This document shows positions 37,674 through 48,091 of a stretch of DNA of 64,000 bases, one piece after another. Below the pieces are notes generated by a model, which did no database searches, was not told the origin of the DNA, and was given only the letters and a program-made list of their open reading frames with translations. This DNA is from Photorhabdus asymbiotica (lineage in GTDB: Bacteria > Pseudomonadota > Gammaproteobacteria > Enterobacterales > Enterobacteriaceae): NCBI RefSeq assembly GCF_003634575.1, contig NZ_RBLJ01000005.1, forward strand, positions 248,001 through 312,000, given 5' to 3'. How positions within the stretch are numbered: the first letter of the stretch is position 1; every line of letters begins with the position of its first letter. A program made the position numbers and the translations under genes.

Positions 37674-39995
37674 ATGAATGAATCTCTGAGCCAAATTATT
37701 GCAAGTGAGCTACAGGCCCAACCACACCAGGTACTTTCAGCGATCAATCTACTTGATGAAGGGAATACCGTTCCTTTTATTGCACGATATCGTAAAGAAG
37801 TCACCGGGGGTTTGGATGATACCCAACTTCGCCAACTTGATAGCCGCCTTGGTTATCTACGCGAACTGTCAGACCGCCGCCAAACCATTCTTAAATCCAT
37901 TGATGAACAAGGTAAGCTGACCCCAGAACTGGCCGAAGCCATTAATGGAACCCTGAGCAAAACAGAGCTGGAAGATCTCTACCTTCCATATAAACCCAAA
38001 CGCCGCACCCGTGGGCAAATCGCTATTGAAGCGGGTCTTGAGCCTCTGGCGGACTCTCTATGGCAAGATCCGCAACAAGAACCAGACTTGGCTGCCGCTG
38101 CCTTTGTTGACACCGATAAAGGCGTAGCCGACACCAAAACTGCTCTGGATGGCGCTCGTTATATCCTGATGGAACGTTTCGCCGAAGATGCTGCATTATT
38201 AGCAAAAGTTCGTGACTATTTATGGAAAAATGCTCATCTGGTCGCCAAAGTCGTCACAGGAAAAGAGGAAGAAGGCGCTAAATTCCGCGACTATTTTGAA
38301 CATCATGAGCCTGTCGCACAGGTCCCTTCTCACCGTGCATTAGCCATGTTCCGGGGCCGCAATGAAGGAATATTGCAACTTTCCCTGAATGCTGATCCCC
38401 AATTTGATGAACCTCCCAAAGAGAGCTACTGCGAACAGATTATTACGCAGCATCTTAACCTACGTCTGAACAATGCACCGGCAGATAGCTGGCGCAAAGC
38501 CGTAGTAAATTGGACATGGCGTGTCAAAGTATTGCTGCACCTTGAAACTGAGTTGATGAGCACCTTGCGCGAAAAAGCAGAAGATGAAGCCATCAAAGTA
38601 TTCGCGCGCAACCTGCAAGATCTGCTGATGGCTGCACCAGCGGGTATGCGCGCAACGATGGGACTCGATCCGGGTCTGCGTACTGGTGTTAAAGTCGCGG
38701 TAGTCGATGCCACTGGCAAATTAATAGCCACAGACACTATTTATCCTCACACCGGACAAGCCAACAAAGCAGCCGCAAGCGTAGCCGCATTGTGTATCAA
38801 ACATCAGGTAGAACTAGTCGCTATTGGTAACGGAACCGCTTCTCGCGAAACAGAACGTTTCTTCGCGGATATACAAAAACAGTTCCCGGAGATAAAAGCA
38901 CAAAAAGTTATTGTCAGCGAGGCAGGAGCATCTGTTTATTCTGCTTCTGAGCTGGCGGCCCAAGAGTTTCCTGATCTGGATGTTTCACTGCGTGGCGCAG
39001 TTTCTATCGCCCGCCGTCTGCAAGATCCACTGGCTGAGTTAGTGAAAATCGATCCTAAATCCATTGGCGTGGGTCAGTATCAACATGATGTCAGCCAGAC
39101 TCAACTTGCCAAGAAACTGGATGCAGTAGTCGAAGATTGTGTGAACGCTGTCGGTGTCGATCTGAATACCGCTTCCGTACCTCTGCTCACTAAAGTTGCC
39201 GGGCTGACGCGTATGATAGCCCAGAATATCGTGAACTGGCGTGATGAGAATGGCCGCTTCAATAACCGTGCACAACTCATGAAAGTCAACCGCCTTGGTC
39301 CAAAGGCTTTTGAACAGTGTGCTGGCTTCCTGCGTATCAATCACGGTGATAACCCACTGGATGCATCGACCGTTCACCCGGAAGCCTATCCGGTCGTTGA
39401 GAAAATTCTGGCAGCGACTGAACAGAAGCTTCAAGAATTAATGGGCAACCCTTCCTCACTGCGTGGATTGAAGCCTGAGGATTTCACCACAGAACAATTT
39501 GGGGTTCCCACCGTTAGCGATATTCTGAAAGAGCTGGAAAAACCGGGCCGTGACCCCCGCCCAGAGTTTAAAACTGCCACCTTTGCAGAAGGCGTGGAAA
39601 CAATGAACGACCTGCGTCCAGGTATGGTACTTGAAGGTAGCGTGACGAATGTGACGAACTTTGGTGCATTTGTCGATATCGGCGTTCATCAGGATGGTCT
39701 GGTGCATATCTCTTCATTATCAGATCGATTTGTGGCAGATCCTCATACCGTGGTAAAAGCAGGCGATATTGTCAAAGTAAAAGTGCTGGAAGTTGACCTA
39801 AATCGTAAGCGTATTGCACTGACCATGCGCCTTGATGAGCAACCGGGAGAAACCAATTCACGCCGCAGCAGCAATCCCCAAGCTGACCGCCGTACTGAAC
39901 GCAATGACCGGAGCCGTAATACTCCACGCTCTCCGGCCTCAGCCGGTAACAGTGCCATGAGTGATGCACTCGCCGCAGCATTCGGAAAAAAACGC
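37674..39995 (+). CDS. tex: Transcription accessory protein Tex
   Basis: RNA-binding protein (E. coli YhgF) with a YqgF/RNase-H-like fold, helix-hairpin-helix repeats and a C-terminal S1 domain (residues about 650-725, [28 protein letters not shown]). The core motif [14 protein letters not shown] is the YqgF-like region. ATG 37674 ([10 protein letters not shown]) gives 773 aa, the E. coli length; the frame is open to 37644 but without support. Basic Arg/Asn-rich tail. Followed by a strong terminator. Confidence 0.96.
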
Positions 39996-40018
39996 TAAGA
40001 TTCATATGCCTGCAAATA

Positions 40019-40052
40019 GATGCACTGCCTTGGCAGTGCATCTTTATCTTTT
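40019..40052 (+). terminator. Terminator of tex
   Basis: Stem GATGCACTGCC / GGCAGTGCATC with a 2-base loop, then TTTATCTTTT. Confidence 0.9.
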
Positions 40053-40195
40053 CAACCAGAAAAAATCCACATTCACTGATCAATACCAACCTTGGTTAAT
40101 TCAATAACGAAAATGCAATTAATATTGAAATCAATGTTGGTTATTATTTCCATTTACAATTAATATGGATAGAATAAAAATCGTACTTTATATTA

Positions 40196-40214
40196 ATAAA
40201 TATGATTATCACTC
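40196..40214. promoter_or_regulatory. Fur box-like sequence upstream of feoA
   Basis: AATAAATATGATTATCACT resembles the Fur consensus GATAATGATAATCATTATC and lies about 30 bases before the feoA start, where Fur repression of feoABC is expected. Confidence 0.6.
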
Positions 40215-40241
40215 TTACTTGCAAACATCGCGGAAGGTTAT

Positions 40242-40466
40242 ATGCAACTTCTTCCAGACCATAGTTACAAAATCATTGGCTTTTCTCCAAAGATCAGCCC
40301 TGCTTACCGGCAAAAATTGCTGTCATTAGGCATGTTACCCGGTTCCTCTTTTCATGTAGTCCGCTTAGCTCCTTTAGGCGACCCGATACAAATTGAGACT
40401 CGCAGAGTCAGTCTAATTCTGAGAAAAAAAGACTTGGAATTTCTTACATTAGACAACGCTCAGTGA
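40242..40466 (+). CDS. feoA: Ferrous iron transport protein A
   Basis: 74-aa SH3-like cytosolic protein needed for FeoB function. Contains the FeoA core [46 protein letters not shown] site before the ATG. First gene of feoABC; the 62-base gap to feoB is short. Confidence 0.95.
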   Translation: MQLLPDHSYKIIGFSPKISPAYRQKLLSLGMLPGSSFHVVRLAPLGDPIQIETRRVSLILRKKDLEFLTLDNAQ

Positions 40467-40528
40467 AACGAATAATCCACTACAAACCGCAAAATTGTTA
40501 TTCCTAATCTTAATTTGGCAACGAAAAC

Positions 40529-42841
40529 ATGAAAGCACTCACCATTGGCTTAATCGGCAACCCCAATGCCGGCAAAACAACATTATTTAACCAACTTACT
40601 GGTGCCCGCCAACGTGTAGGCAACTGGGCGGGCGTCACGGTAGAACAGAAAACGGGCCGTTTTATCACTGCGGATCATAAAATCGAATTAGTTGACCTAC
40701 CAGGAACCTACTCTCTCACCACGATTTCCGAACAAACATCACTGGATGAGCAGATAGCCTGTCACTATATTCTAAGCGGTGATGCTGACATGCTGATTAA
40801 CGTAGTAGACGCTTCTAACCTTGAACGAAATCTCTACCTAACACTGCAACTACTAGAATTAGGCATTCCATGCATTATTGCTCTGAATATGCTGGACATT
40901 GCTAAAAATCAACATATCCAAATTGATATTGCCGAACTGGAACAACGCCTTGGCTGTCCGGTCATTCCAATGGTGTCAACACGTGCTACCGGGCTAAATG
41001 AGCTGAAACAAGCAATAGACCATCATAAACAGAATTCTGGGCAGCCACTGATTCGCTACCCCGACAGTCTATTACAGGAAGTTGACAAGCTGTCTGGAGC
41101 AATTTCAGACAATTTTAATCCTCAACAACGCCGCTGGTTAGCACTTCAGATGCTCGAAGGGGATATTTACAGTCTGGGACGTTCCGGTCTTGCTACTTCA
41201 ATGTTGGCTGAATCCAAAGAATGCTTACAACAACAGCAACATGAAGAACCTGAACTGGTCATTGCCGATGCACGTTATCAAGGTATCAACGCATTATGTA
41301 TGGCAGTGATCGACACCCAAAAAGCCATGCCAAACAAACTCACACAAGCAATCGATAAAATTATCCTCAACCGCTGGTTGGGCGTGCCAATTTTCCTGAT
41401 TGTGATGTATTTAATGTTCGTGCTGGCAATTAATATCGGTGGTGCATTACAGCCCATTTTCGACAGTGGTTCTATTGCTATTTTCATTCACGGCGTTCAA
41501 TGGCTTGGTCATACGTTAAGCTTTCCTGAATGGCTGACAGTTTTCCTCGCGCAGGGTATCGGTGGCGGTATCAACACCGTGCTACCACTCGTGCCACAAA
41601 TCGGCATGATGTATTTGTTCCTCTCTTTCCTTGAAGACTCCGGTTATATGGCACGAGCGGCGTTTGTTATGGACCGTCTGATGCAAGTCCTGGGGCTGCC
41701 GGGCAAATCATTTGTCCCGTTGATTGTTGGTTTCGGTTGTAACGTCCCATCAATAATGGGAGCAAGAACGCTGGATGCACCACGTGAACGCCTGATCACC
41801 ATTATGATGGCACCATTTATGTCCTGTGGTGCACGATTGGCCATCTTTGCCGTATTCGCTGCGGCGTTCTTTGGCAAAAACGGTGCAACCATTGTTTTCT
41901 CCCTTTATATATTGGGAATTGTAGTGGCTATCCTGACTGGCCTGATGCTGAAATACACCATTATGCGTGGTGAAGCTTCACCCTTCGTTATGGAACTTCC
42001 GGTTTACCATATTCCACATCTGAAAACCCTGCTTCTGCAAGCATGGCAGCGCCTGAAAGGGTTTGTTATCCGTGCTGGCAAAGTGATCGTTATCGCCAGT
42101 ATGTTTATTGGCGCCCTTAACAGCTTTTCTTTCTCAGGCCAAGCTGTGGATAGCATCAACGAATCCGCTCTGGCTTCGGTCAGCAAAGCCATTACACCTG
42201 TATTACAGCCAATCGGTGTTCACTCAGATAACTGGCAGGCAACAGTCGGTCTGATAACCGGCGCAATGGCAAAAGAAGTCGTTGTCGGGACACTCAATAC
42301 CTTATACACCGCAGAAAGCATCACTAATGAACCGTTTGATGCAGATGGTTTCAACCTACTTGGTGAACTGAAAGATGCTGTTAACGAAACCTGGGATAGC
42401 CTGAAAGATACCTTCACTCTGAGCGTACTTTCCAACCCAATTGAAGCCAGCAAAGGTGACGGTGAAATGGACAGCGGTTCAATGGGAACAATGAGTACCA
42501 AATTCGGCTCTGCCATTTCTGCTTACAGTTATTTGATTTTTGTCCTGCTGTATGTCCCTTGTGTTTCTGTCATGGGAGCTATCGCCCGTGAAACCAGCCG
42601 TGGCTGGATGACATTCTCCATTCTGTGGGGGCTGAACGTAGCTTATTCAATTTCAACCCTGTTCTACCAGATGGTGACTTTTTCACAGCATTCGCAAAGC
42701 AGCCTGATCATTATTCTGACCGTCATTACATTTAACGCGCTGGTGTTCTACTTCCTGCGCCGAGCACGCAGCCGTGTAACGATGAAATTAATCAGCAACC
42801 CGGGAAATAACTGCCACTGCTCCAGTGGAAACTGTCACTAG
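40529..42841 (+). CDS. feoB: Ferrous iron transporter FeoB
   Basis: 770-aa inner-membrane Fe(II) transporter. N-terminal G domain: G1 GNPNAGKTT, G3 DLPGTYS, G4 NMLD; then a GDI-like helical region, and a membrane domain with two Gate repeats (core with GCNVPSIMGART and the later PCVSVMGAIARETS, both holding a conserved Cys). C-terminal HCSSGNCH resembles a metal-binding tail. Length near E. coli FeoB (773). Confidence 0.97.
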   Translation: MKALTIGLIGNPNAGKTTLFNQLTGARQRVGNWAGVTVEQKTGRFITADHKIELVDLPGTYSLTTISEQTSLDEQIACHYILSGDADMLINVVDASNLERNLYLTLQLLELGIPCIIALNMLDIAKNQHIQIDIAELEQRLGCPVIPMVSTRATGLNELKQAIDHHKQNSGQPLIRYPDSLLQEVDKLSGAISDNFNPQQRRWLALQMLEGDIYSLGRSGLATSMLAESKECLQQQQHEEPELVIADARYQGINALCMAVIDTQKAMPNKLTQAIDKIILNRWLGVPIFLIVMYLMFVLAINIGGALQPIFDSGSIAIFIHGVQWLGHTLSFPEWLTVFLAQGIGGGINTVLPLVPQIGMMYLFLSFLEDSGYMARAAFVMDRLMQVLGLPGKSFVPLIVGFGCNVPSIMGARTLDAPRERLITIMMAPFMSCGARLAIFAVFAAAFFGKNGATIVFSLYILGIVVAILTGLMLKYTIMRGEASPFVMELPVYHIPHLKTLLLQAWQRLKGFVIRAGKVIVIASMFIGALNSFSFSGQAVDSINESALASVSKAITPVLQPIGVHSDNWQATVGLITGAMAKEVVVGTLNTLYTAESITNEPFDADGFNLLGELKDAVNETWDSLKDTFTLSVLSNPIEASKGDGEMDSGSMGTMSTKFGSAISAYSYLIFVLLYVPCVSVMGAIARETSRGWMTFSILWGLNVAYSISTLFYQMVTFSQHSQSSLIIILTVITFNALVFYFLRRARSRVTMKLISNPGNNCHCSSGNCH

Positions 42842-42850
42842 GAGTTAAAA

Positions 42851-43090
42851 ATGATTAGCCTGTTACAAGTAAGGGATGCCGTCGCTCTGAATGGACGGGC
42901 AGATGCTAAATTGCTGAGCCACCAGCTTTCTGCTTCATTATCGATGGTTGAAGCGATGCTTGAACAGCTCACCGTAATGGGCAAATTGGAAAAGATTAAT
43001 GCAACTGCCTGCCTAAGCGGCGGTTGCAAACAATGTCCTGAAGCACAGAAATGTGATACGGCGGTTTATAGGATTGCTGGGGGGCATTAG
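42851..43090 (+). CDS. feoC: FeoC, putative Fe-S regulator of ferrous iron transport
   Basis: 79-aa winged-helix protein. Four C-terminal cysteines (C54, C59, C62, C68 in CLSGGCKQCPEAQKC) form the [4Fe-4S]-binding loop of FeoC. Begins 9 bases after the feoB stop. In relatives it protects FeoB from FtsH proteolysis in low oxygen. Confidence 0.92.
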   Translation: MISLLQVRDAVALNGRADAKLLSHQLSASLSMVEAMLEQLTVMGKLEKINATACLSGGCKQCPEAQKCDTAVYRIAGGH

Positions 43091-43130
43091 TCATCTTATA
43101 GAATGGCTAATCATATTATAGCTAGTCTGG

Positions 43131-43162
43131 GATAAACCCTATTTTTTAAAGTGGGGTTTATC
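43131..43162 (+). terminator. Hairpin after feoC
   Basis: Stem GATAAACCC / GGGTTTATC around a T-rich loop, 40 bases after feoC; no T-run follows. Confidence 0.45.
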
Positions 43163-43214
43163 AACAATCTGTTGGTCCAAGGGTCATAAGCCACAACTAA
43201 ACACATACAGTCTG

Positions 43215-43514
43215 TTAACTTACCGGCATTTGGAAAACAAATCTTCCCCCAAGCGCGGCAGCGTAACGGCTTAAAGTATCCAAATTTGGCACACTTTTGC
43301 CATTTTCCATACGACTAATGTTTTGTTTCTGTGTACCAATCTTCTGAGCAACATCTTGTTGAGTAAGATGTAACGCTTTACGTGCATCTTTAAGCTGTTT
43401 CATCAACGCCTTGCGGATCTGGATATCGTTATATGCTTCCAGAGTCGCGGCGTCTTCTAAGAGAAGCGTTTTAGCTTCAGAAAACGGGATAATATCATAA
43501 TCATTATCAGACAT
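43215..43514 (-). CDS. XRE/HigA-type antitoxin
   Basis: 99-aa protein with a Cro/CI-type helix-turn-helix: residues about 50-90, LTQQDVAQKIGTQKQNISRMENGKSVPNLDTLSRYAAALG. Its N-terminal part (IIPFSEAKTLLLEDAATLEAYND) matches antitoxins that pair with phage-Gp49/HigB-like toxins. The gene starts 14 bases after the end of a frameshifted toxin gene on the same strand, so toxin-first order as in higBA. The antitoxin itself looks intact. Confidence 0.88.
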   Translation of the reverse strand: MSDNDYDIIPFSEAKTLLLEDAATLEAYNDIQIRKALMKQLKDARKALHLTQQDVAQKIGTQKQNISRMENGKSVPNLDTLSRYAAALGGRFVFQMPVS

Positions 43515-43528
43515 TTTTAAGACTCCGT

Positions 43529-43841
43529 TTAATCTCTTGCATTCGTTGGTTTTGCTAGATCGATCGATTTCTTCGGCGTTTTTTGGGTTTTCTTTTGCAG
43601 TATATGAACAACATAAAACTGTTGTCCAACTGCAAAAAAGAAAAACCCCCTCGCAATACCCTCAGAAGCATTGACTCTTAACTCTTTAAGCCCGTTTTCC
43701 CATGTCTCTAACTTTAGGCTCTTTTAAATCTGTTCCAGCAACTTCTAGTTCTTCAATGGCCTCAATCATTGAAACTTTGAGACCAACAGGTAACTTAGAA
43801 AGCTCCTTAAATGCCGCTCTTATAATGTTTGCTGAAAACAT
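43529..43841 (-). pseudogene. HigB/Gp49-like toxin gene, single-base frameshift
   Basis: Translation from ATG 43841 gives MFSANIIRAAFKELSKLP ... KEPKVRDMGK, then a premature stop. The neighbouring frame continues the same family pattern, NGLKELRVNASEGIARGFFF ... VGQQFYVVHILQKKTQKTP. Joining them needs removal of one A from the run AAAA at 43695-43698, giving a normal length of about 103 aa. Either a real inactivating frameshift or a base-calling error in a homopolymer. Confidence 0.85.
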
Positions 43842-43880
43842 AAAATTAATCCATTCAATTTACTACTTTAACATGCACAC

Positions 43881-43908
43881 CAAAAGTAATCAAAATAGAT
43901 TACTTTTG
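43881..43908. promoter_or_regulatory. 11-bp inverted repeat upstream of the toxin-antitoxin operon
   Basis: CAAAAGTAATC and GATTACTTTTG separated by 6 bases, 40 bases upstream of the toxin start. Good candidate operator for antitoxin autorepression. Confidence 0.6.
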
Positions 43909-44111
43909 TGAGCGAAGCAAGCTATCTATTTATAGGGAACAAGCACAGATATGCTCCCAATAAAATCACTCAAAAAATTATGCGTACTAACACCCACGAT
44001 AGCGTCAGTTCACCGACAAAATCAGCATTTTTTCACTTATGCAACGAAAAAATTAATTAAACCGCCGCATCCACGCGGCGGATACTTGACCATTTTAATA
44101 ACTCATCAAAC

Positions 44112-44888
44112 TCATAATGCTTCTCTACCCACAAATTCAGTCAATAACCCAACAAACTCATCAGGATGAGAAATAAAAGGTGCATGAGCGGCATGACGCA
44201 TTATGGTTGAAACCGAACGCGGCCATTTTTCATCCAAGATATTGAGAATTTTTCTTGGCACCAAACCATCCAGATAGCCGTAAATCCGCAGGAATGGAAT
44301 GGTCAGCGCAGCCAAAGATTCTCTTAAATCTTCAGTACACAAAATTTCCAAACCAACATGCAGCACTTCAACAGCAGGCATCGGCTGCACCAGTACAACT
44401 GATTTCAGTAGCCTTGCATCTTGACGGGCACTATCTGTACCCATCGTCTGTAAAGCAAGGAAACGCTCGACGGTACGCTGGAAATCTTCACTAAGTTGAT
44501 GTTCGAAATCGCTCAAAACTTCCGGCTTAATCCCCGGCCAGTCACCTTCTGCACTGAAATGTGGTGAAGAAGCCACAGTAATTAATCCGGCAACCTTATC
44601 CTGATGATCAAGCGCAATCCGACTGGCAACCAACCCTCCCAACGACCAACCGAGCCACAGCGCATTTTCAGGGGCATGTCGCCAGACCTCATCCGCCATA
44701 TCCGCGAGGCTCATCGGGCCATATTTCTGGCTACGGCCATAGCCCGGTAAATCCACCAGATGCAACCGAAAATGCGGAGCGCATCGCATTTCAATGGAAC
44801 GCCAGACTTCCGCATTCAGCCCCCATCCGTGCAGCAGCACAAGATCACGCGAATCTCCATCAGAAGTCTGCCAAAACAGATCAGCCAT
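44112..44888 (-). CDS. bioH: Pimeloyl-ACP methyl ester carboxylesterase BioH
   Basis: Alpha/beta hydrolase that removes the methyl group from pimeloyl-ACP methyl ester in biotin synthesis. Nucleophile elbow GWSLGG (Ser), Asp in YGYLDGLVP, His in [11 protein letters not shown]: the complete triad. Start ATG 44888 (MADLFWQT) chosen, 258 aa against 256 in E. coli. The intact gene lies at the left end of the island; its first 43 codons are duplicated on the right at 54145-54274. Confidence 0.95.
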   Translation of the reverse strand: MADLFWQTSDGDSRDLVLLHGWGLNAEVWRSIEMRCAPHFRLHLVDLPGYGRSQKYGPMSLADMADEVWRHAPENALWLGWSLGGLVASRIALDHQDKVAGLITVASSPHFSAEGDWPGIKPEVLSDFEHQLSEDFQRTVERFLALQTMGTDSARQDARLLKSVVLVQPMPAVEVLHVGLEILCTEDLRESLAALTIPFLRIYGYLDGLVPRKILNILDEKWPRSVSTIMRHAAHAPFISHPDEFVGLLTEFVGREAL

Positions 44889-45179
44889 TGTTATTCTCAA
44901 CTTTATTTGCCATCAAGGAAGAAGCCTATGCTAACAATGGTTGGGTACTGTTGGCTATGCCATCAACCTCTTTGGTTTCCACATCATGGAATATGCAGTT
45001 TTTGCAACAAGCGGCTGAAACGTTTGATAAACATGTGCCCATGCTACGCCCTGCCCTCAGAATTAACTTCACTGCCTTGTGGGCGCTGTATCAAGACACC
45101 GCCTCTATGGGAAAATATGATAGCGATCACCGATTATCGCCCTCCATTGAGCGGCCTTATTCGCCGCTATAAATATCAC
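44759..45179. repeat. 421-bp direct repeat, left copy (bioH 5' end + gntX 5' end)
   Basis: Aligns without gaps to 54145-54565; I count 8 substitutions (about 98% identity). It spans the start of bioH, the 39-base divergent promoter region and the first 84 codons of gntX. Sequence diverges abruptly at both ends. Confidence 0.95.
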
Positions 45180-45182
45180 TAG
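44928..45182 (+). pseudogene. Truncated gntX (5' part only), left copy
   Basis: 84 codons identical in frame to the start of the intact gntX at 54314, then an immediate TAG where the duplicated segment ends (45180-45182). It has changes not in the intact copy, including loss of a zinc-finger cysteine (CPCY for CPCC) and K-to-T and R-to-G substitutions, consistent with relaxed selection or a different source strain. Confidence 0.9.
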
Positions 45183-45234
45183 TGAATAGGTTAAAAGATC
45201 TAAGCCAAAGAAAGTGTAAAATGAAAAATAATTA

Positions 45235-46452
45235 CTATTGTTTTATATAAGCATGCTTTACAACTAGGAGGATAAAATAAGAAAATGAGATTGTGACGAT
45301 CAGAATGAGAAAAATATAAGGGGATTTATAATATGAAATTAAATATCCCATCAGAACAGGACTGACCGCTGCACCTAAACTGCCTAGGTTTTGTATTGCG
45401 AAGTAATGTCCCCTGAATCCCTCAGGTGCTATACTATCAGTAAGCGCGTAAAGGACAGGGATAAAAATGATCTCTCCCAACGAGAAAGAAAACATTGCAA
45501 TTATCCAATAAATCAAGTTCTGTTCAGAATAGATAAAACCAAAAATACCGAGGATAAAAAAAATTGCTCCTCCCGTCAGCCATCTTCCGATATAATCATC
45601 TTTAATATACTTTCCAACATGATATTGAAATCCTATAACAACCATAGCATTTGTTACCATCATTGCAGCAATAGCTGTATATGAAAACTCCTTATTTGTA
45701 TAAACAATTAAATATTGAGATAAGTAGCTAATGGTACTACCATATACAAAAGACCCGAGTACTGATGAAATCGTTATCAGAAAAAGCAAATGATTCTTTA
45801 AGGGCTTTATATTACTGATGGTATCTGCCAATAATCTATTATTCCTCTGAGATAATATAGGCAAGGAGTGAAAACATGAAGAATAGTATATTATAATAAA
45901 TATCATCGGGAGCAATGCAGTAAGACCAGACAATATGAAAGGGAAACTATGATTATAACCTGAAAGCAAGGCACCAATTAATGGACCAACGGACCACCCT
46001 ACATTAATAAGCGTGTAGTTTAAAGAAAATAATCTTATCTTAATACTTTGTGGTAAATAATCAGAAAAATAACTCTTTAATAGCACCTCAAATAATGAGT
46101 AAGCTAAGTTCACAAGAGCGAGAAGAAAAGAAATAAGGATACTATTTTTAAAATATGGAAAAATTAAAAAACAGAATAAAAAAGTCAAAAGTGAGGATAG
46201 AATAGGAAGTTTGAATTTTTTATTGTCAGCAAGCATACCTCCAATTAAGCTGGTTATTATTCCAAATACCATAGATGAAGATATAATATATCCAACAATA
46301 ACAGGACTAAAATTAAGCTCTACAGATAAATATATGGCTAAATAAGGGAGTGATGCCCCGCGGCCAATCGTTAACAATAATGATGAAAAGAGAAAAAAAG
46401 ATACTATTCTCTCGTTTTTAAATACATGTAATAAACTAATATTATAATTCAT
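45235..46452 (-). CDS. MFS transporter (MdtH-like), island exporter candidate
   Basis: 405-aa, 12-segment major facilitator protein. The motif-A-like loop GGMLADNKKFK lies after TM2; DYLPQSIKIRLFSLNYTLINVGWSVGPLIGALL resembles TM4-5 motif C of proton antiporters. Extremely AT-rich, with Ile/Phe/Ser bias unlike bioH or gntX. It is divergent from the biosynthetic-looking operon that starts at 47322 and is the only membrane transporter in the island, so export of the island's product or of its inhibitor is the likely job. Confidence 0.85.
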   Translation of the reverse strand: MNYNISLLHVFKNERIVSFFLFSSLLLTIGRGASLPYLAIYLSVELNFSPVIVGYIISSSMVFGIITSLIGGMLADNKKFKLPILSSLLTFLFCFLIFPYFKNSILISFLLALVNLAYSLFEVLLKSYFSDYLPQSIKIRLFSLNYTLINVGWSVGPLIGALLSGYNHSFPFILSGLTALLPMIFIIIYYSSCFHSLPILSQRNNRLLADTISNIKPLKNHLLFLITISSVLGSFVYGSTISYLSQYLIVYTNKEFSYTAIAAMMVTNAMVVIGFQYHVGKYIKDDYIGRWLTGGAIFFILGIFGFIYSEQNLIYWIIAMFSFSLGEIIFIPVLYALTDSIAPEGFRGHYFAIQNLGSLGAAVSPVLMGYLISYYKSPYIFLILIVTISFSYFILLVVKHAYIKQ

Positions 46453-47321
46453 GATATTGATTAAATTCTCCCTTAGTTTATTTTCATATAATGGTCTATA
46501 TATTTTTTATCATTATGAACACCATAAATACTTTCTAAAATAACATATAAATCCGTTATTAATTCCTGGTAATACCGCCGAAAACCCTTAAAACAAATGG
46601 AAAAGACCTTAAATATGGCGATTTTTCTTTATTTTCGCTAATATTATGAGAAAAATAATCACCCTCGATTACTTTCCGACTACCATCAGCTGATATCTTT
46701 TCAATACGAATATAACGTACAAGATAAAATCCAGTGGTAAGTATTACTTGCGATTGTAGAGTCTGCAAGCCATTTCTAAAGAAAATTATTAGGAAGAAAA
46801 AATTAATTAATGATAATATTAATTAATTTTCGGTATTGTTTTTCTAGACATATCCATCCAGAAATTAGCACAATTACTGTTATTTTCTAAATGTTTTATA
46901 TGCAATGGGTTATAATGTAGTTGTCATAAAAAGCACTTTTAGTCAAAATTATAATTTTAACATTAACTTGCTGATATTTAAAAATAAAAAATCCCAAATG
47001 ACATCAAGCTTCGACAATGAGAATAAATCTTATAAAAAATTGATTGATCTTCTATAAGAATGTTGTTATTAGAATGTGTGGTATTCGCCTCCTGCTCTAT
47101 ATATTTTTATTGATTAATACAACGTAACTAGTTGCATTGTGGCAACTTAAAATTCTTATAATCAATTATGATTTATCATAACCTGTATCAATTTTTTATT
47201 CTTTAAACCGCATTATACCGAGAGCATTGAATCATTTTATGCAAGTTGTAGCGTTATATGTTGTACCCGTATTTTCATATGAAATGTTCCGTATTGTGAT
47301 CATGTCATTTAGGAGAAAATT
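46453..47321. other. Divergent promoter region of the island (869 bp)
   Basis: No gene I can support. It holds a 13-bp inverted repeat at 46799-46830 and an 18-base stretch (46753-46770) shared with 6987-7004. Very AT-rich. A 69-codon minus-strand frame (46559-46768) has no ribosome binding site or family signal. Confidence 0.5.
46799..46830. terminator. 13-bp AT-only inverted repeat
   Basis: AAAATTAATTAAT and its complement flank GATAAT. With AAAA/TTTT edges it can act as a weak bidirectional terminator, or be a regulator-binding palindrome in the divergent promoter region. Confidence 0.4.
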
Positions 47322-47963
47322 ATGGAAAACGTTCATGCTAAAACTATCAGTACAAACCATATCATCAGTTCAGCAATGGTAAGCCAGAATGAGCTGTGTC
47401 GTATATCAAACAATGCAGATGCTATCAGAGCTAAGGCAATGGAACTCACGGATTCTTGGGAGGGAGTGATGTTTGCCCTGTCTGCGGAAGAACTAGAAAA
47501 TATTGCACTAGCGTTAGAGTTTTCACCAGATATTGCTGATAAGATCCACAATGAACTTAAAACATTACAATATGCAAAAATACAGTCTCAAGTTGGTCCT
47601 TCTTTTATCGCAACTTATCATGTCTTAGATGTCAGCTTGCTGGCTCTAAGGGGAGTAACAGATTTTGATAATGCCCTTTCCCATGTAAATGATTTTAATC
47701 TACAGTCCTTTCTGAACGAGAATCAGTACACCTTCCAGAAAATCCGTGCTGCTCTGCCGGGACATGCTGCACGTATGAATTTCAAGCCTGAAACCGCTGC
47801 GGCTGTTCTGAAAGCCTTAGGTGCAAATATTTCCCCAGATCTGCTTTATGAACTTTGTCCAAAATATGGCACAAGCTCAGTTATCGATCTGGAAGGTCGA
47901 CGTGGTGTTACCACGGAATTTATCAGGAGTGTGACACTTACTCTCGGGATGACACTGGTATAG
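47322..47963 (+). CDS. Unrecognised 213-aa protein, first gene of the island operon
   Basis: I do not recognise a family. AGGAGA site 6 bases before ATG makes translation convincing. Mostly helical, acidic N-half (MELTDSWEGVMFALSAEELENIALALEFSPDIADKI); the middle is hydrophobic-helical; a C-terminal segment (about 180-213) ends in an uncharged beta-like stretch, SVTLTLGMTLV. No signal peptide, no membrane segment, three cysteines (C26, C183 and none clustered). Its place ahead of two oxygenases, a radical SAM enzyme and a methyltransferase makes it a candidate substrate protein, carrier or scaffold, but a regulator is equally possible. Confidence 0.8.
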   Translation: MENVHAKTISTNHIISSAMVSQNELCRISNNADAIRAKAMELTDSWEGVMFALSAEELENIALALEFSPDIADKIHNELKTLQYAKIQSQVGPSFIATYHVLDVSLLALRGVTDFDNALSHVNDFNLQSFLNENQYTFQKIRAALPGHAARMNFKPETAAAVLKALGANISPDLLYELCPKYGTSSVIDLEGRRGVTTEFIRSVTLTLGMTLV

Positions 47964-48091
47964 TTCATCATAATGCTCATATCTGGTGCTGTTTTTCTTT
48001 CAGCGCCAGTTTTTACGTATTCACAGCTCGGCCTGAATATAATCTTTCATCTGTTATTTTCTTGAAAACTATTTTATATATGGAAAGAAAA

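Noticed and set aside
46559-46768. 69-codon minus-strand frame near the island promoter region
   Set aside because: No ribosome binding site, unusual composition and no family signal; partly overlaps the shared 18-base motif.
47855-48091. N-terminal extension of the first PhyH gene
   Set aside because: The extra 79 codons overlap the 213-aa gene in another frame; the domain starts normally after ATG 48092.
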